Numbered from the stretch's first letter, positions 25,207 through 34,110 are shown. The stretch is 59,519 nt of DNA from Lachnospiraceae bacterium (GCA_017424235.1 JAFPAQ010000039.1:1-59519); one strand, 5' to 3'. Program-made: numbers and translations. The notes: a model not told the origin generated them from the letters alone.

Positions 25207-25244
25207 GCCTCTTCGCAATAAATTGCTCAGAAATGGAGATTAGT

Positions 25245-26705
25245 ATGAAAAAAGGTTTTGATAACGAAAAATATTTGAAAATGCAGTCAGAACATATTAT
25301 GGAGCGTATAAGTAAGTTTGATAACAAGCTTTACCTTGAATTTGGTGGAAAGTTATTTGATGACTATCATGCTTCCAGAGTACTTCCGGGATTTGCAGCA
25401 GACAGTAAGCTACAGATGCTTATGCAGCTTGCAGATAAGGCAGAAATAGTAATGGTAGTAAGTGCTGATGATATTGAGAAAAATAAGATCAGGGGTGATC
25501 TTGGTATTACATATGATCTTGATGTTATCAGACTGATAGATGAATTCCACAATCGTGGTTTATATGTAGGCAGTGTTGTGTTGACACGTTACGCCGAACA
25601 GCACAGTGCAGTGCTTTTCCAGAAGCGTCTTGAAAAGCTTGGTATTAAGGTATACCATCACTATACTATAACAGGATATCCAACAAATGTGTCTACTATC
25701 GTAAGTGAAGAAGGCTTTGGAAAGAACGAATATATAGAAACAACTCGTCCTTTAGTAGTTATTACAGCACCAGGTCCTGGCAGCGGAAAAATGGCAACCT
25801 GCCTTTCACAATTATATCATGAACACAAGCGTGGTATAAGAGCAGGATATGCAAAATATGAAACCTTCCCTGTTTGGAATCTTCCACTTGATCATTCTGT
25901 AAATCTTGCATATGAAGCGGCAACAGCAGATTTGAATGATGTTAATATGATAGATCCATATCACCTAAAGGCATATGGTATAACCACTGTAAACTACAAT
26001 CGTGATGTTGAAATATATCCGGTCCTTAATGCAATATTTATGAAAATATATGGAAGCAGTCCATATGCCTCTCCAACAGATATGGGAGTTAACATGGCTG
26101 GTAATTGCATTTTTGATGATGATGCATGCAGACAGGCATCCCGTCAGGAAATAATTCGTCGTTATTATGAAGCAGTAGTTGGTGTTGCAGAAGGCAAGCG
26201 TGAACAGGAAGAAGTCAACAAGATAGAGCTTCTTATGAATCAGGAAAATCTTACAGTAAGTGACAGACCAACAGTTAAGCCTGCATTGGTACATGCTGAG
26301 AGCACAGGACATCCTGCAGTGGCTATTCAGCTTGATGACGATACAATTATTACAGGAAAAACAGGTGATTTACTAGGTGCAAGTGCTTCTGCATTGTTAA
26401 ATGCCCTTAAAGTACTTGCAAATATACCTCATGAGGTAAAAATACTTTCGCCTGAATCAATTGCTCCTATTCAGAAATTAAAGACACAGTATCTTGGAAG
26501 TAAAAATCCACGCCTTCATACAGATGAGGTTCTGATAGCGCTTTCAGCAACGGCAGCGGTTAATGATATTGCAGCTATGGCACTTGAACAGCTTTCTAAG
26601 TTAAAGGGCTGTCAGGTACATTCAAGTGTAATTCTTTCGGCAGCAGATTACAGTACATTTAAGAAAATAGGATGTGATGTTACATCTGAGCCAAAAACAG
26701 AATAA
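25245..26705 (+). CDS. DUF1846 (UPF0371) family protein
   Basis: The product is 486 residues and matches DUF1846 along its length: MKKGFDNEKYLKMQSEHI, LYLEFGGKLFDDYHASRVLPGF, TAPGPGSGKMATCLSQLYHE (a P-loop-like glycine-rich motif), KYETFPVWNLPLDHSVNLAYEAATADL shortened here to its core FPVWNLPLDHSVNLAYEA, and SPTDMGVNMAGNC. Structures of family members suggest a nucleotide-binding fold, but the reaction is unknown. I start at the ATG at 25245, which has ATGGAG just upstream; the ATG at 25233 is itself part of that site. The gene is single, with the hairpin leader before it and a terminator after it. Confidence 0.9.
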   Translation: MKKGFDNEKYLKMQSEHIMERISKFDNKLYLEFGGKLFDDYHASRVLPGFAADSKLQMLMQLADKAEIVMVVSADDIEKNKIRGDLGITYDLDVIRLIDEFHNRGLYVGSVVLTRYAEQHSAVLFQKRLEKLGIKVYHHYTITGYPTNVSTIVSEEGFGKNEYIETTRPLVVITAPGPGSGKMATCLSQLYHEHKRGIRAGYAKYETFPVWNLPLDHSVNLAYEAATADLNDVNMIDPYHLKAYGITTVNYNRDVEIYPVLNAIFMKIYGSSPYASPTDMGVNMAGNCIFDDDACRQASRQEIIRRYYEAVVGVAEGKREQEEVNKIELLMNQENLTVSDRPTVKPALVHAESTGHPAVAIQLDDDTIITGKTGDLLGASASALLNALKVLANIPHEVKILSPESIAPIQKLKTQYLGSKNPRLHTDEVLIALSATAAVNDIAAMALEQLSKLKGCQVHSSVILSAADYSTFKKIGCDVTSEPKTE

Positions 26706-26786
26706 ATACCGAATGTGCAAAACTTGATTAACCAACAATACATTACTATATTTTTCTATTGCATATAATTAATATATGTTTTTTAG

Positions 26787-26820
26787 AATAACCATAGTTT
26801 AAAACTATGGTTATTTTAGT
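26787..26820 (+). terminator. Intrinsic terminator after DUF1846
   Basis: AATAACCATAGTT (26787-26799) pairs perfectly with AACTATGGTTATT (26803-26815), followed by a short T-rich stretch. It isolates DUF1846 from the methionine genes. Confidence 0.8.
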
Positions 26821-26911
26821 TTAAAAAATATTATACATATCCTGATTTATAATGTATACTACTAGTTATCAAAAAAGTATTATTTTACATATAGATGAAA
26901 GGGTTTTAAGT

Positions 26912-27793
26912 ATGAAAATAATTGATATATTAAACACAGATAAAATGTCACTTTCTTTTGAGGTTTTTCCACCTAAGAAAGAGACTTCATTTGAAAGTGT
27001 AAAAGCAGCAACCGAGGAAATAGCTGCTTTACAGCCTTCATTTATGAGTGTTACCTATGGTGCAGGCGGTGGAACCAGTGAGTATACTCTTGCTGTTGCA
27101 AGAAATATCAAGGACAAATATAACGTACCTACACTTGCACATCTTACATGCGTATCTTCAAGCAGAGAAACAATACAGAACAGGATCCACGATTTAAAAG
27201 AAAGTGGAATTTTAAATGTAATGGCTCTTAGAGGAGATTTAACTCCTGAACTTGAAGGAACAGACAGAAGTAAATGGGATTACAGATATGCAATAGAGCT
27301 TATACAGGAATTAAAGAAAGAAGGCTGCTTCTGCATAGGTGCTGCATGTTATCCTGAGGTTCATCCTGAGAGCAGTACTCAGAAGATAGATATTCAGTAT
27401 TTGAAGGAAAAGGTCGATGCCGGCGTTGACTTTTTAACAACACAGATGGTATTTGACAATAATCTTTTCTTCAATTTCCTCTATAAAATAAGAGAGGCTG
27501 GTATTACAGTTCCTGTTTTACCCGGTATTATGCCTATAACCAATGAAAAACAGGTTGAGAGAGCAATCAAGCTTTCCGGAGCATTTATGCCGCAGAGATT
27601 TCGTGCAATGGTTGATAAATTTGGTTCAAACCCTGAAGCTATGAAACAGGCAGGAATAGCATATGCTACAGACCAGATAATAGATTTATATGCAAATGGT
27701 ATCACAAATGTTCATGTATATTCAATGAACAAGCCTGACATAGCCAAAGGTATACAGAATAATCTTTCAAATATTCTGGGAAAAGAATTTTAG
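26912..27793 (+). CDS. metF: 5,10-methylenetetrahydrofolate reductase
   Basis: MetF reduces methylene-THF to 5-methyl-THF, the methyl donor for MetH. The 293-residue product is an FAD-binding barrel with the family opening MSLSFEVFPPKK, VTYGAGGGTS, LAHLTCVSSSRE, IMALRGD-type (NVMALRGDLTPE), and CIGAACYPEVHPES. The conserved start and an AAAGGG site upstream place the initiation at 26912 rather than at 26852. It is 11 bp from the MetH activation gene and clearly in one operon with metH. I saw no SAM, cobalamin or T-box leader before it. Confidence 0.95.
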   Translation: MKIIDILNTDKMSLSFEVFPPKKETSFESVKAATEEIAALQPSFMSVTYGAGGGTSEYTLAVARNIKDKYNVPTLAHLTCVSSSRETIQNRIHDLKESGILNVMALRGDLTPELEGTDRSKWDYRYAIELIQELKKEGCFCIGAACYPEVHPESSTQKIDIQYLKEKVDAGVDFLTTQMVFDNNLFFNFLYKIREAGITVPVLPGIMPITNEKQVERAIKLSGAFMPQRFRAMVDKFGSNPEAMKQAGIAYATDQIIDLYANGITNVHVYSMNKPDIAKGIQNNLSNILGKEF

Positions 27794-27804
27794 CGAGGAT
27801 TTAT

Positions 27805-28500
27805 ATGGCTGAAAACACAATATTTATCAAAAAATATTCAGCAGATGATAAAAGATTTGAAATAAACAGTAAAGAAGTTTGGCGATACGCGGGTTATTCC
27901 GGTATCGCTGCTTCTGTTGACAGTGAACTGCAAAATGTATATGATCAGATGATAAAAGAATTAGAGGGAAAATTTGCCTATAAAGTATGCTATAGGCGAA
28001 TGGAGATTGAATGGTCAGATGATATGCCCCTTCTTCCTTTTCCATCACAATCCAAAAATCTGGCAAAATGTCTTAAAGGAAGCAATGAGATAGTCATTTT
28101 TGCGGCAACCATAGGTCTTGAGATTGACAGGTACATAGCAAAATATCAAAGATTTTCTGCTACCAAGGCACTGCTTATTCAGGCATATGGTGCAGAGAGA
28201 GTTGAATGTCTATGTGATGTTTTCTGCTCAGAGATAAGGGATGAAGCGGCAAAACAGGGATTATCCTGCTCAGCAAGATTTTCTCCGGGATATGGAGATT
28301 TACCTTTGGAAAAACAGAAGGATTTCTTCAGACTGTTAGACTGTAACAGACAAATAGGAATTTCTCTCAATGAAAGTCTTTTGATGACACCGTCAAAATC
28401 TGTTACAGCAATATTTGGATTAGGCTCATGTCTTGGTGAAAAAACAGAGCATAAGTGCAGTAACTGCGCAAAAACAGACTGTGAATATAGAAATAAGTAA
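27805..28500 (+). CDS. Stand-alone methionine synthase activation-domain protein
   Basis: The 231-residue product corresponds to the C-terminal reactivation domain of cobalamin-dependent methionine synthase. The diagnostic S-adenosylmethionine-binding segment is present (ARFSPGYGDLPLEKQ), followed by IGISLNESLLMTPSKSVTAIFGL. Family members supply the methyl group from SAM and reduction that rescue inactive cob(II)alamin. A cysteine-rich tail (CSNCAKTDC) may bind a metal or Fe-S cluster. It lies between metF and a metH that lacks this domain, so it very likely works in trans on the neighbouring MetH. Confidence 0.9.
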   Translation: MAENTIFIKKYSADDKRFEINSKEVWRYAGYSGIAASVDSELQNVYDQMIKELEGKFAYKVCYRRMEIEWSDDMPLLPFPSQSKNLAKCLKGSNEIVIFAATIGLEIDRYIAKYQRFSATKALLIQAYGAERVECLCDVFCSEIRDEAAKQGLSCSARFSPGYGDLPLEKQKDFFRLLDCNRQIGISLNESLLMTPSKSVTAIFGLGSCLGEKTEHKCSNCAKTDCEYRNK

Positions 28501-28531
28501 TAAATATAAAAACATAAGGAATGGTAAATAA

Positions 28532-30943
28532 ATGAACGTTTTAGATTATTTAAAAGAAAACCTTGTTTATCTTGATGGTGGAATGGGTACTCTTTTGCAA
28601 AAAAGAGGCTTGCAGCCGGGAGAGTTGCCGGAAAGATGGAATCTGTCACACCCTGATGTGATTGTTGATATACAGAAGTCATATTTTGATGCCGGCACGA
28701 ATATTATATGCACCAATACTTTTGGAGCAAATTCGTTAAAATTCGATGATGAGGAGCTTGAGAATATAATAAGGGCAGCAGTGGAAAATGCAAGAACAGC
28801 AAGGGATACAAGCTGTGGAAAACAGGAAAAATTTATTGCCCTTGATATAGGTTCAATGGGAAAGCTTCTCAAGCCTTATGGAGACTTTGAATTTGAAGAT
28901 GCAGTCAATGTCTATGCAAAGACTGTAAGACTTGGAGCAAAATATGGTGTTGATCTTATATATATCGAAACAATGAATGACAGCTATGATACAAAGGCAG
29001 CTCTTCTCGCGGCAAAGGAAAACTGCGATTTGCCTGTATTTGTATCAAATGCTTATGGTGAAGATGGTAAGCTTATGACAGGTGCTACACCTGCTGCCAT
29101 GGTAGCAATGCTTGAAGGTATGCACGCAGACGCCATAGGAGCTAACTGCTCATTAGGTCCTAAACAGTTAAAATCAGTTGTAGAGGAATACCTTGAATAT
29201 GCTTCTGTACCTGTATTATTAAAGCCTAATGCCGGACTTCCAAAGAGTGAGAATGGCAAAACTGTATATGATGTTTTGCCTGATGAATTTTCTGATGATA
29301 TTCTGGAATATGTAAAAGCCGGAGTCAGAATAGTAGGAGGCTGTTGTGGAACTACTCCTGACTATATTGCAGCAAGTGTTGAGAAAACCCAAAATGTACC
29401 CCCTAAAAAAGTTGAAAATAAAAATAGAACACTTATAAGTTCATATACCCATGCGGTTGAATTCAAGGATTCTCCAATACTCATTGGTGAAAGAATAAAT
29501 CCTACCGGTAAAAAGAAATTTAAAGAAGCCCTTAGAAACAATGATATTGACTACATTCTTGGAGAAGGACTCACCCAGCAGGAAAAGGGTGCTCATGTAC
29601 TTGATGTGAATGTCGGTCTTCCTGAAATTGATGAAGTTGAGATGCTCAAAAAAGTTACATTTGAACTTCAGGCAATAATTGATCTCCCCTTACAGATTGA
29701 CACAACAGATGTTATTGCCATGGAAACTGCACTTCGCAGATATAATGGCAAAGCTATGATCAACTCAGTTAATGGTAAAGCAGAAGTAATGAAAGAGATA
29801 TTTCCACTTGTTCAAAAATATGGCGGACTCGTAGTATGTCTTACGCTTGACGAGGATGGAATACCTGAGACAGCCGAGAGAAGAGTAGAAATAGCCAAGA
29901 ATATCATTCGCACAGCAAAAAGCTATGGCATAGAGAAAAAGGATCTTATTTTTGATACTCTTGCAATGACAGTAAGTGCTGACAAAAATGCTGCACTTGC
30001 AACTCTAAAGTCTCTTAATATAATCAAAAATGAGCTAGGATGTCACACTTCACTTGGTGTTTCAAATGTGTCCTTCGGATTGCCAAACAGAGAGATTATT
30101 ACAGCAGCTTTCTTTACTCTTGCAATGGAAAACGGACTTTCAGCGGCGATTATGAATCCTAATTCTGCCGAAATGATGAAGAGCTACTATTCGTTTAAGG
30201 CATTGCACGGAATAGATGATAATTGTACCGATTATATTGAGAGTATTGGAAAATATGCTTCTGTTGCTGTTGCAGCAGCATCGCAGGACGCAAAAGCTGC
30301 CCAAACCTCCGGTGATTCAGAATTTAAAAGTGAATTGCAAAGAGCCATTGTTAAGGGATTAAAGGAGCAGTCAGCCACATTGACATTAAAGCTACTTGAA
30401 ACGGAAAGCCCACTTGATATTGTAAATAACCAGATTATCCCTGCACTTGATATAGTAGGAAAAGGCTTTGAGAATAAGACAATGTATCTTCCACAGCTTC
30501 TTATGAGTGCAGAAGCAGCCCAGAGTGCTTTTGAAAAGATAAAGGCTAAAATGAGTGAAAGCTCAGAACAAAATGTAAGCAGAGGCAAATTTGTAATAGC
30601 TACTGTTCATGGAGACATTCATGACATTGGTAAAAATATTGTTAAGCTTATTCTTGAAAACTATGGTTTTGATGTCTATGACCTTGGAAAAGATGTGCCG
30701 CCGGAAGTCGTTGTAAATGCAGTAATAGAACAAAATGCACCATTAGTTGGATTAAGTGCATTGATGACAACCACTGTACCGGCAATGGCAGAAACCATAA
30801 AACAGCTTCGCGAAAAAGCTCCATGGGCAAAAGTCGTAGTAGGTGGAGCAGTACTTACACAAGAATACGCAGATAGCATAGGTGCAGATTTCTACGCAAA
30901 AGATGCCATGGCTACAGTAAGATATTCTGTTGAACAGATTTAA
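28532..30943 (+). CDS. metH: Cobalamin-dependent methionine synthase lacking the activation domain
   Basis: MetH transfers a methyl group from methyl-THF through cobalamin to homocysteine. The 803-residue product has the homocysteine domain with zinc ligands Cys206 (GANCSLGP), Cys271 and Cys272 (VGGCCGTTP), the pterin-binding domain from about residue 310 (LIGERINPTGKKKF, VNVGLPEIDE), the helical cap, and the B12 domain with the axial His697 in HGDIHDIGKNIV. It ends right after the B12 domain, about 400 residues shorter than E. coli MetH, because the activation domain is encoded by the preceding gene. A ribosome site AAGGAATGG precedes the ATG. Confidence 0.96.
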   Translation: MNVLDYLKENLVYLDGGMGTLLQKRGLQPGELPERWNLSHPDVIVDIQKSYFDAGTNIICTNTFGANSLKFDDEELENIIRAAVENARTARDTSCGKQEKFIALDIGSMGKLLKPYGDFEFEDAVNVYAKTVRLGAKYGVDLIYIETMNDSYDTKAALLAAKENCDLPVFVSNAYGEDGKLMTGATPAAMVAMLEGMHADAIGANCSLGPKQLKSVVEEYLEYASVPVLLKPNAGLPKSENGKTVYDVLPDEFSDDILEYVKAGVRIVGGCCGTTPDYIAASVEKTQNVPPKKVENKNRTLISSYTHAVEFKDSPILIGERINPTGKKKFKEALRNNDIDYILGEGLTQQEKGAHVLDVNVGLPEIDEVEMLKKVTFELQAIIDLPLQIDTTDVIAMETALRRYNGKAMINSVNGKAEVMKEIFPLVQKYGGLVVCLTLDEDGIPETAERRVEIAKNIIRTAKSYGIEKKDLIFDTLAMTVSADKNAALATLKSLNIIKNELGCHTSLGVSNVSFGLPNREIITAAFFTLAMENGLSAAIMNPNSAEMMKSYYSFKALHGIDDNCTDYIESIGKYASVAVAAASQDAKAAQTSGDSEFKSELQRAIVKGLKEQSATLTLKLLETESPLDIVNNQIIPALDIVGKGFENKTMYLPQLLMSAEAAQSAFEKIKAKMSESSEQNVSRGKFVIATVHGDIHDIGKNIVKLILENYGFDVYDLGKDVPPEVVVNAVIEQNAPLVGLSALMTTTVPAMAETIKQLREKAPWAKVVVGGAVLTQEYADSIGADFYAKDAMATVRYSVEQI

Positions 30944-31003
30944 CAATGGGGACGTTTCTTTTGCAACGGGGACGTTTCTTCCGCTTCGAACATAGCCCTT
31001 TTG
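30944..31003 (-). repeat. REP-like repeat units, inverted set
   Basis: Directly after the metH stop, GGGGACGTTTCTT occurs at 30948 and again at 30969, followed by CCGCTTCGAA and GCCCTTTTG. Read on the minus strand this is one complete and one partial copy of the 40-bp unit that is repeated in direct order at 31165-31328. The two sets face each other across about 160 bp. Confidence 0.85.
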
Positions 31004-31052
31004 TTATGATGAAGTTTTTGATTGCTTAATAATTCGATTAATAATCCCACAG

Positions 31053-31098
31053 GGAGTGCCTGTTAGACGATTTATTTGTCTGATTGACACTCCTTTTT
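31053..31098 (+). terminator. Probable terminator of the metF-metH operon
   Basis: GGAGTG (31053-31058) pairs with CACTCC (31088-31093), and inner pairing continues through AGAC (31065-31068)/GTCT (31078-31081) with two mismatches. TTTTT follows. It lies inside the spacer between the two inverted repeat sets. Confidence 0.65.
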
Positions 31099-31164
31099 GG
31101 TGTATCAATAGAATAAACAAATTCTATTTTATGCATATATGTTATGTCCCCAAAGTGCACAAAG

Positions 31165-31328
31165 CAAAAGGGCTATCTTCGAAGCAAAAGAAACGTCCCC
31201 AACGCAAAAGGGCTATCTTCGAAGCAGTAGAAACGTCCCCAACGCAAAGGGCTATCTTCGAAGCAGTAGAAACGTCCCCAACGCAAAGGGACTATCTTCG
31301 AAACAAAAGAAACGTCCCCAAACGCAAA
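31165..31328 (+). repeat. Tandem 40-bp REP-like repeats, four copies
   Basis: Units begin at 31165, 31205, 31245 and 31284, and a fragment begins at 31325. Each contains GGGCTATCTTCGAAGC, a short A-rich stretch, and GAAACGTCCCC. The copies are adjacent without unique spacers. The GGGGACGTTTCTT-type motif resembles the REP-type palindromic sequences associated with Y1/RAYT transposases in Clostridia, but no transposase is in the window. Small open frames across it are artefacts of the repeat. Confidence 0.88.
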
Positions 31329-31335
31329 AAAAGTA

Positions 31336-31378
31336 TTGACATTCTACTGATTATACTGTATATATAACATATAAACAG
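31336..31378 (+). promoter_or_regulatory. Promoter and palindromic operator of the gntR-ABC operon
   Basis: TTGACA (31336-31341), 17 nt and TATATA (31359-31364) form a strong promoter immediately after the repeat array. A near-perfect 23-bp palindrome (31356-31378, ends CTGT and ACAG) covers the -10 and the start region, the expected place for autorepression by the GntR protein encoded next. Confidence 0.75.
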
Positions 31379-31421
31379 TTTGAACTGATAATCAAATATA
31401 AAGAAATGGAGCTGAAACTTT

Positions 31422-31799
31422 ATGAAGTTAAGTCAAAATTCAGGAGTTGCAATCTATCAGCAGATTGCAGATCAATTTAAAGAAGATATACTGACAGGAC
31501 GATTAAAGCAAGGTGAATATATGCCATCTATCAGAGGTTTGGCTAAGGATTTGAAGATTAGCGTTATTACAACAATGAAGGCATATGAGCTACTGGCACA
31601 GGAAGGCTTGATTACAGCTGTTCAGGGAAAGGGCTATTATGTAAATGCCCAGGATTCGGAAATGCTATATGAGCAGCATCTTAGAAAAGTAGAGGATTCT
31701 TTAAATGAAGCAATAGCAGCAGCAAGTCTGATTCAGATGACTGATAGCGAACTCATAAATACTTTACAAATGTTACTGAATATGAAAGATACAAAGTAA
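31422..31799 (+). CDS. GntR-family regulator, YtrA subfamily
   Basis: The product is 125 residues. It has an N-terminal winged helix (GVAIYQQIADQFKEDILTGRLKQGEYMPSIRGLAKDLKIS, core PSIRGLAKDL) and only a short helical tail, the mark of the YtrA subfamily. These small repressors control adjacent ABC-type export operons, often induced by cell-envelope antibiotics, and bind palindromes in their own promoters. Both features are seen here: an ATP-binding protein and two membrane proteins follow directly, and a palindrome overlaps the -10 box. A GGAGC ribosome site lies 13 nt before the ATG. Confidence 0.9.
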   Translation: MKLSQNSGVAIYQQIADQFKEDILTGRLKQGEYMPSIRGLAKDLKISVITTMKAYELLAQEGLITAVQGKGYYVNAQDSEMLYEQHLRKVEDSLNEAIAAASLIQMTDSELINTLQMLLNMKDTK

Positions 31800-31837
31800 A
31801 AAAACATATATTAATGAGAAAGGCATGGTTTTTAATT

Positions 31838-32743
31838 ATGAATCAAGAGTATGTATTAGAAGGAAAAAATATTTATAAAAAATTGAAAAAGTTTGAACTT
31901 AATATTGAAAAAATTCGTATTCCAAAAGGATTTGCAACGGCATTGATTGGAGAAAACAGTGCTGGTAAAACCACTTTGATAAACATTTTAGCTGGTATTC
32001 GTCTTGATTATTCAGGTGAGTTATCATTCTTTGGAAAATACAATGCACAAGACAGAGAAGAAAATCCAATTGTAAAAGAAATGATTGGCTACACAGGCAC
32101 TTCCAATTACTATTTGCCACATTGGACAATCAGCCAGATAGAGGAAATAAACAAGCTGCTTTTTCAAAAATTTGATTTGAACCGTTTTCGTACATTATGT
32201 GATGAAATGGCAATATCATCAGATCAGGGATTTGAAAAAAATAAAAAAGTATGTGCCCTATCTGATGGTACCAGAATGAAGTTGATGTTAGCAAATGTAC
32301 TTGCAAGAGACACAAATCTTTTATTATTAGATGAACCGGCTTCACCACTCGATCCTTTAATGCGTGATAAATTGTGTGATTTGATACGTCAGTATTTAGA
32401 AGCAGGAAATGGCGAAAACACCGTTTTCTTCTCGACCCATAATATATCAGATATGGAAAATGTTACAGACTATGCGATTATCATGTCACATGGCAAAATA
32501 ATAGAAGAGGGATTTGTTGAAGATCTGAAAGAAAAATATATATGGATCAGAGGCAATGCTGAAGATTTACCAAAAGCACAAGATGCAATGTTTTCGATTC
32601 AGACAAATCCGTATGGATTTGAGGGACTTTGCCTTGCTGAAAATCTTGAAAAATTGGTTGGAATAGATGTTCAAAAAGATATTGCATCACTTTATCAGAT
32701 TTCAGTTGAAATCATGAAAAAGAACTCATTGATAAAAATGTAA
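31838..32743 (+). CDS. ABC transporter ATP-binding protein
   Basis: The product is a 301-residue ABC ATPase. Walker A is GENSAGKTT, the signature motif is an unusual LSDGTRMKL in place of LSGGQ, Walker B is LLLLDEPASPLD, and the switch histidine is in FFSTHNISDMEN. The C-terminal 90 residues form an additional domain seen in antibiotic/peptide export ATPases. It should power the two membrane proteins encoded next. The start at 31838 follows GAAAGG with a 14-nt gap; the ATG at 31814 lies ahead of that site. The substrate is unknown; YtrA-type operons usually respond to cell-wall stress. Confidence 0.9.
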   Translation: MNQEYVLEGKNIYKKLKKFELNIEKIRIPKGFATALIGENSAGKTTLINILAGIRLDYSGELSFFGKYNAQDREENPIVKEMIGYTGTSNYYLPHWTISQIEEINKLLFQKFDLNRFRTLCDEMAISSDQGFEKNKKVCALSDGTRMKLMLANVLARDTNLLLLDEPASPLDPLMRDKLCDLIRQYLEAGNGENTVFFSTHNISDMENVTDYAIIMSHGKIIEEGFVEDLKEKYIWIRGNAEDLPKAQDAMFSIQTNPYGFEGLCLAENLEKLVGIDVQKDIASLYQISVEIMKKNSLIKM

Positions 32744-32776
32744 TTTGACAGTTTTCAGAAAGGCATGGTTATTATT

Positions 32777-33433
32777 ATGAAAATCAGGAGATATATGGCA
32801 CTTGCGTCATTTCATTACAAGCTGATTGCATTTTTGGTCACACCAATTGTATATCTTGGCGCAATGGCTTATTTTAATAATTTTGAATTAACTCTAAGCA
32901 TTATTTTTAGGATAATGGTTTATTCATGTTTGTTAATGATTGATCTTTGGATGGATTATTACTTATTTCATGGCATTACAGGAAAAAGACAGATGGAAAT
33001 CCTGAAATCTGCATATCACGGACTAAACATTTTAAATGATGGTCTTTTGATTGATAAAATAAGAAGATTTTTGGAATTATTTCTTTTGACAGTCTTCTCA
33101 CAGTATACAGGTATGGTCCAAAGGGAAATCATTCAAATACCAATATTTATTTTTTACTTATTAGAAACTGTTGTTATATATTGTCTATTAGAAATCATGG
33201 TGTTTTTTGCCAGAAAATCCACTGGCTTTGTAGTATCTTTCTTCATTTGTATGGTAACAATGCTACTGTCTATAATTATCCAGATTTCTATGATTTCGAT
33301 TGTGTCATTTGATTTAGAATACATTGTATTAATCATTTTTCTTGTAGTGGCCACTGTTGTTTCAGTCTTTACACACAAATATATGATGAACAAAATTTAT
33401 GATGGAAAATATGATGAAAGAAGGGAAAAGTAA
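32777..33433 (+). CDS. Membrane protein, probable ABC transporter permease subunit
   Basis: The product is 218 residues with about six hydrophobic segments (for example LIAFLVTPIVYLGAMAYF, IIFRIMVYSCLLMIDLWM, YIVLIIFLVVATVVSVF). It is not similar to a named family that I recognise, but its place between an ABC ATPase gene and another membrane protein gene suggests a permease subunit. The start at 32777 has GAAAGG exactly 13 nt upstream. The stop codon TAA shares a base with the ATG of the next gene, so translation is coupled. Confidence 0.75.
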   Translation: MKIRRYMALASFHYKLIAFLVTPIVYLGAMAYFNNFELTLSIIFRIMVYSCLLMIDLWMDYYLFHGITGKRQMEILKSAYHGLNILNDGLLIDKIRRFLELFLLTVFSQYTGMVQREIIQIPIFIFYLLETVVIYCLLEIMVFFARKSTGFVVSFFICMVTMLLSIIIQISMISIVSFDLEYIVLIIFLVVATVVSVFTHKYMMNKIYDGKYDERREK

Positions 33434-34110
33434 TGAGAAAAGATTTGAAAACATTTTTTAATTTATCCAAGTATGCAATAGGATATAAGTCAAATCTGGT
33501 TATGTCAATAGTCTTTGGAGTAGTAGGATTAATATGGGATATATGTTCCTTCTTTTCTCCGGATATGTTTTTAAACGGATTTGATGCAGGAGCATATTTT
33601 ATGATATTGGCTGGTGCCACCTTTTCACAGACATCATTTACTGTGATTTATTCAGGAATAGGTGCTTCATCAAAAGAATACAGAAACATTTTACTAAAAT
33701 ACAGCACTATTATTATGACTATTTTTTCCTTATCCGGTATTACTTTATCACTGTTCATTCACTTTGCATCAGTGACAAGAACACCTGATATTTTACCTAA
33801 AATCAGCTTTACACTGATTCAAATAGGTCTATTTGCATTTTATATTCAGGCTTATTTTGCCATAGCATATAAAATTTATGCATTATCTTCAGCCTTTTTT
33901 ATTCTAATAATCATTCCTTTGATGTTTATTGGAACGTATTTTGACTTATTTAATAAAATGAGCTCATTTTCAGTTGTCATGGCTACAATTCTCTGCTATG
34001 CACTTACAATACTTGGTACAATATCATATTATGTTATTGCAAAACTTTTGTACAAAAAACCATTTGACTCCCAAGCCTTTCGAGTTGCTATTGCAAAGGC
34101 TTCAAAATAA
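33433..34110 (+). CDS. Membrane protein, probable ABC transporter permease subunit
   Basis: The product is 225 residues with about six membrane segments (such as LVMSIVFGVVGLIWDICSFF, YFMILAGATFSQTSFTVIYSG, FFILIIIPLMFIGTYF). It overlaps the preceding membrane-protein gene by one base and ends the operon gntR-ABC-permease-permease. The two membrane proteins are of similar size and could form a heterodimeric channel. The family is not recognised with certainty and the substrate is unknown. Confidence 0.75.
   Translation: MRKDLKTFFNLSKYAIGYKSNLVMSIVFGVVGLIWDICSFFSPDMFLNGFDAGAYFMILAGATFSQTSFTVIYSGIGASSKEYRNILLKYSTIIMTIFSLSGITLSLFIHFASVTRTPDILPKISFTLIQIGLFAFYIQAYFAIAYKIYALSSAFFILIIIPLMFIGTYFDLFNKMSSFSVVMATILCYALTILGTISYYVIAKLLYKKPFDSQAFRVAIAKASK

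Noticed and set aside
26706-26911. SAM, cobalamin or T-box leader upstream of metF-metH
   Set aside because: I looked for the conserved blocks of these leaders and found only the DUF1846 terminator and a weak TATAAT box.
31165-31328. CRISPR-like array
   Set aside because: The 40-bp units follow each other directly with no unique spacers, an inverted set lies on the other side, and no cas genes are present.
31056-31367. Open frames encoding a repeated RAIFEAVETSPTQ-type peptide
   Set aside because: The repetition comes from the DNA repeat unit; there is no ribosome site and the frame crosses a terminator hairpin.
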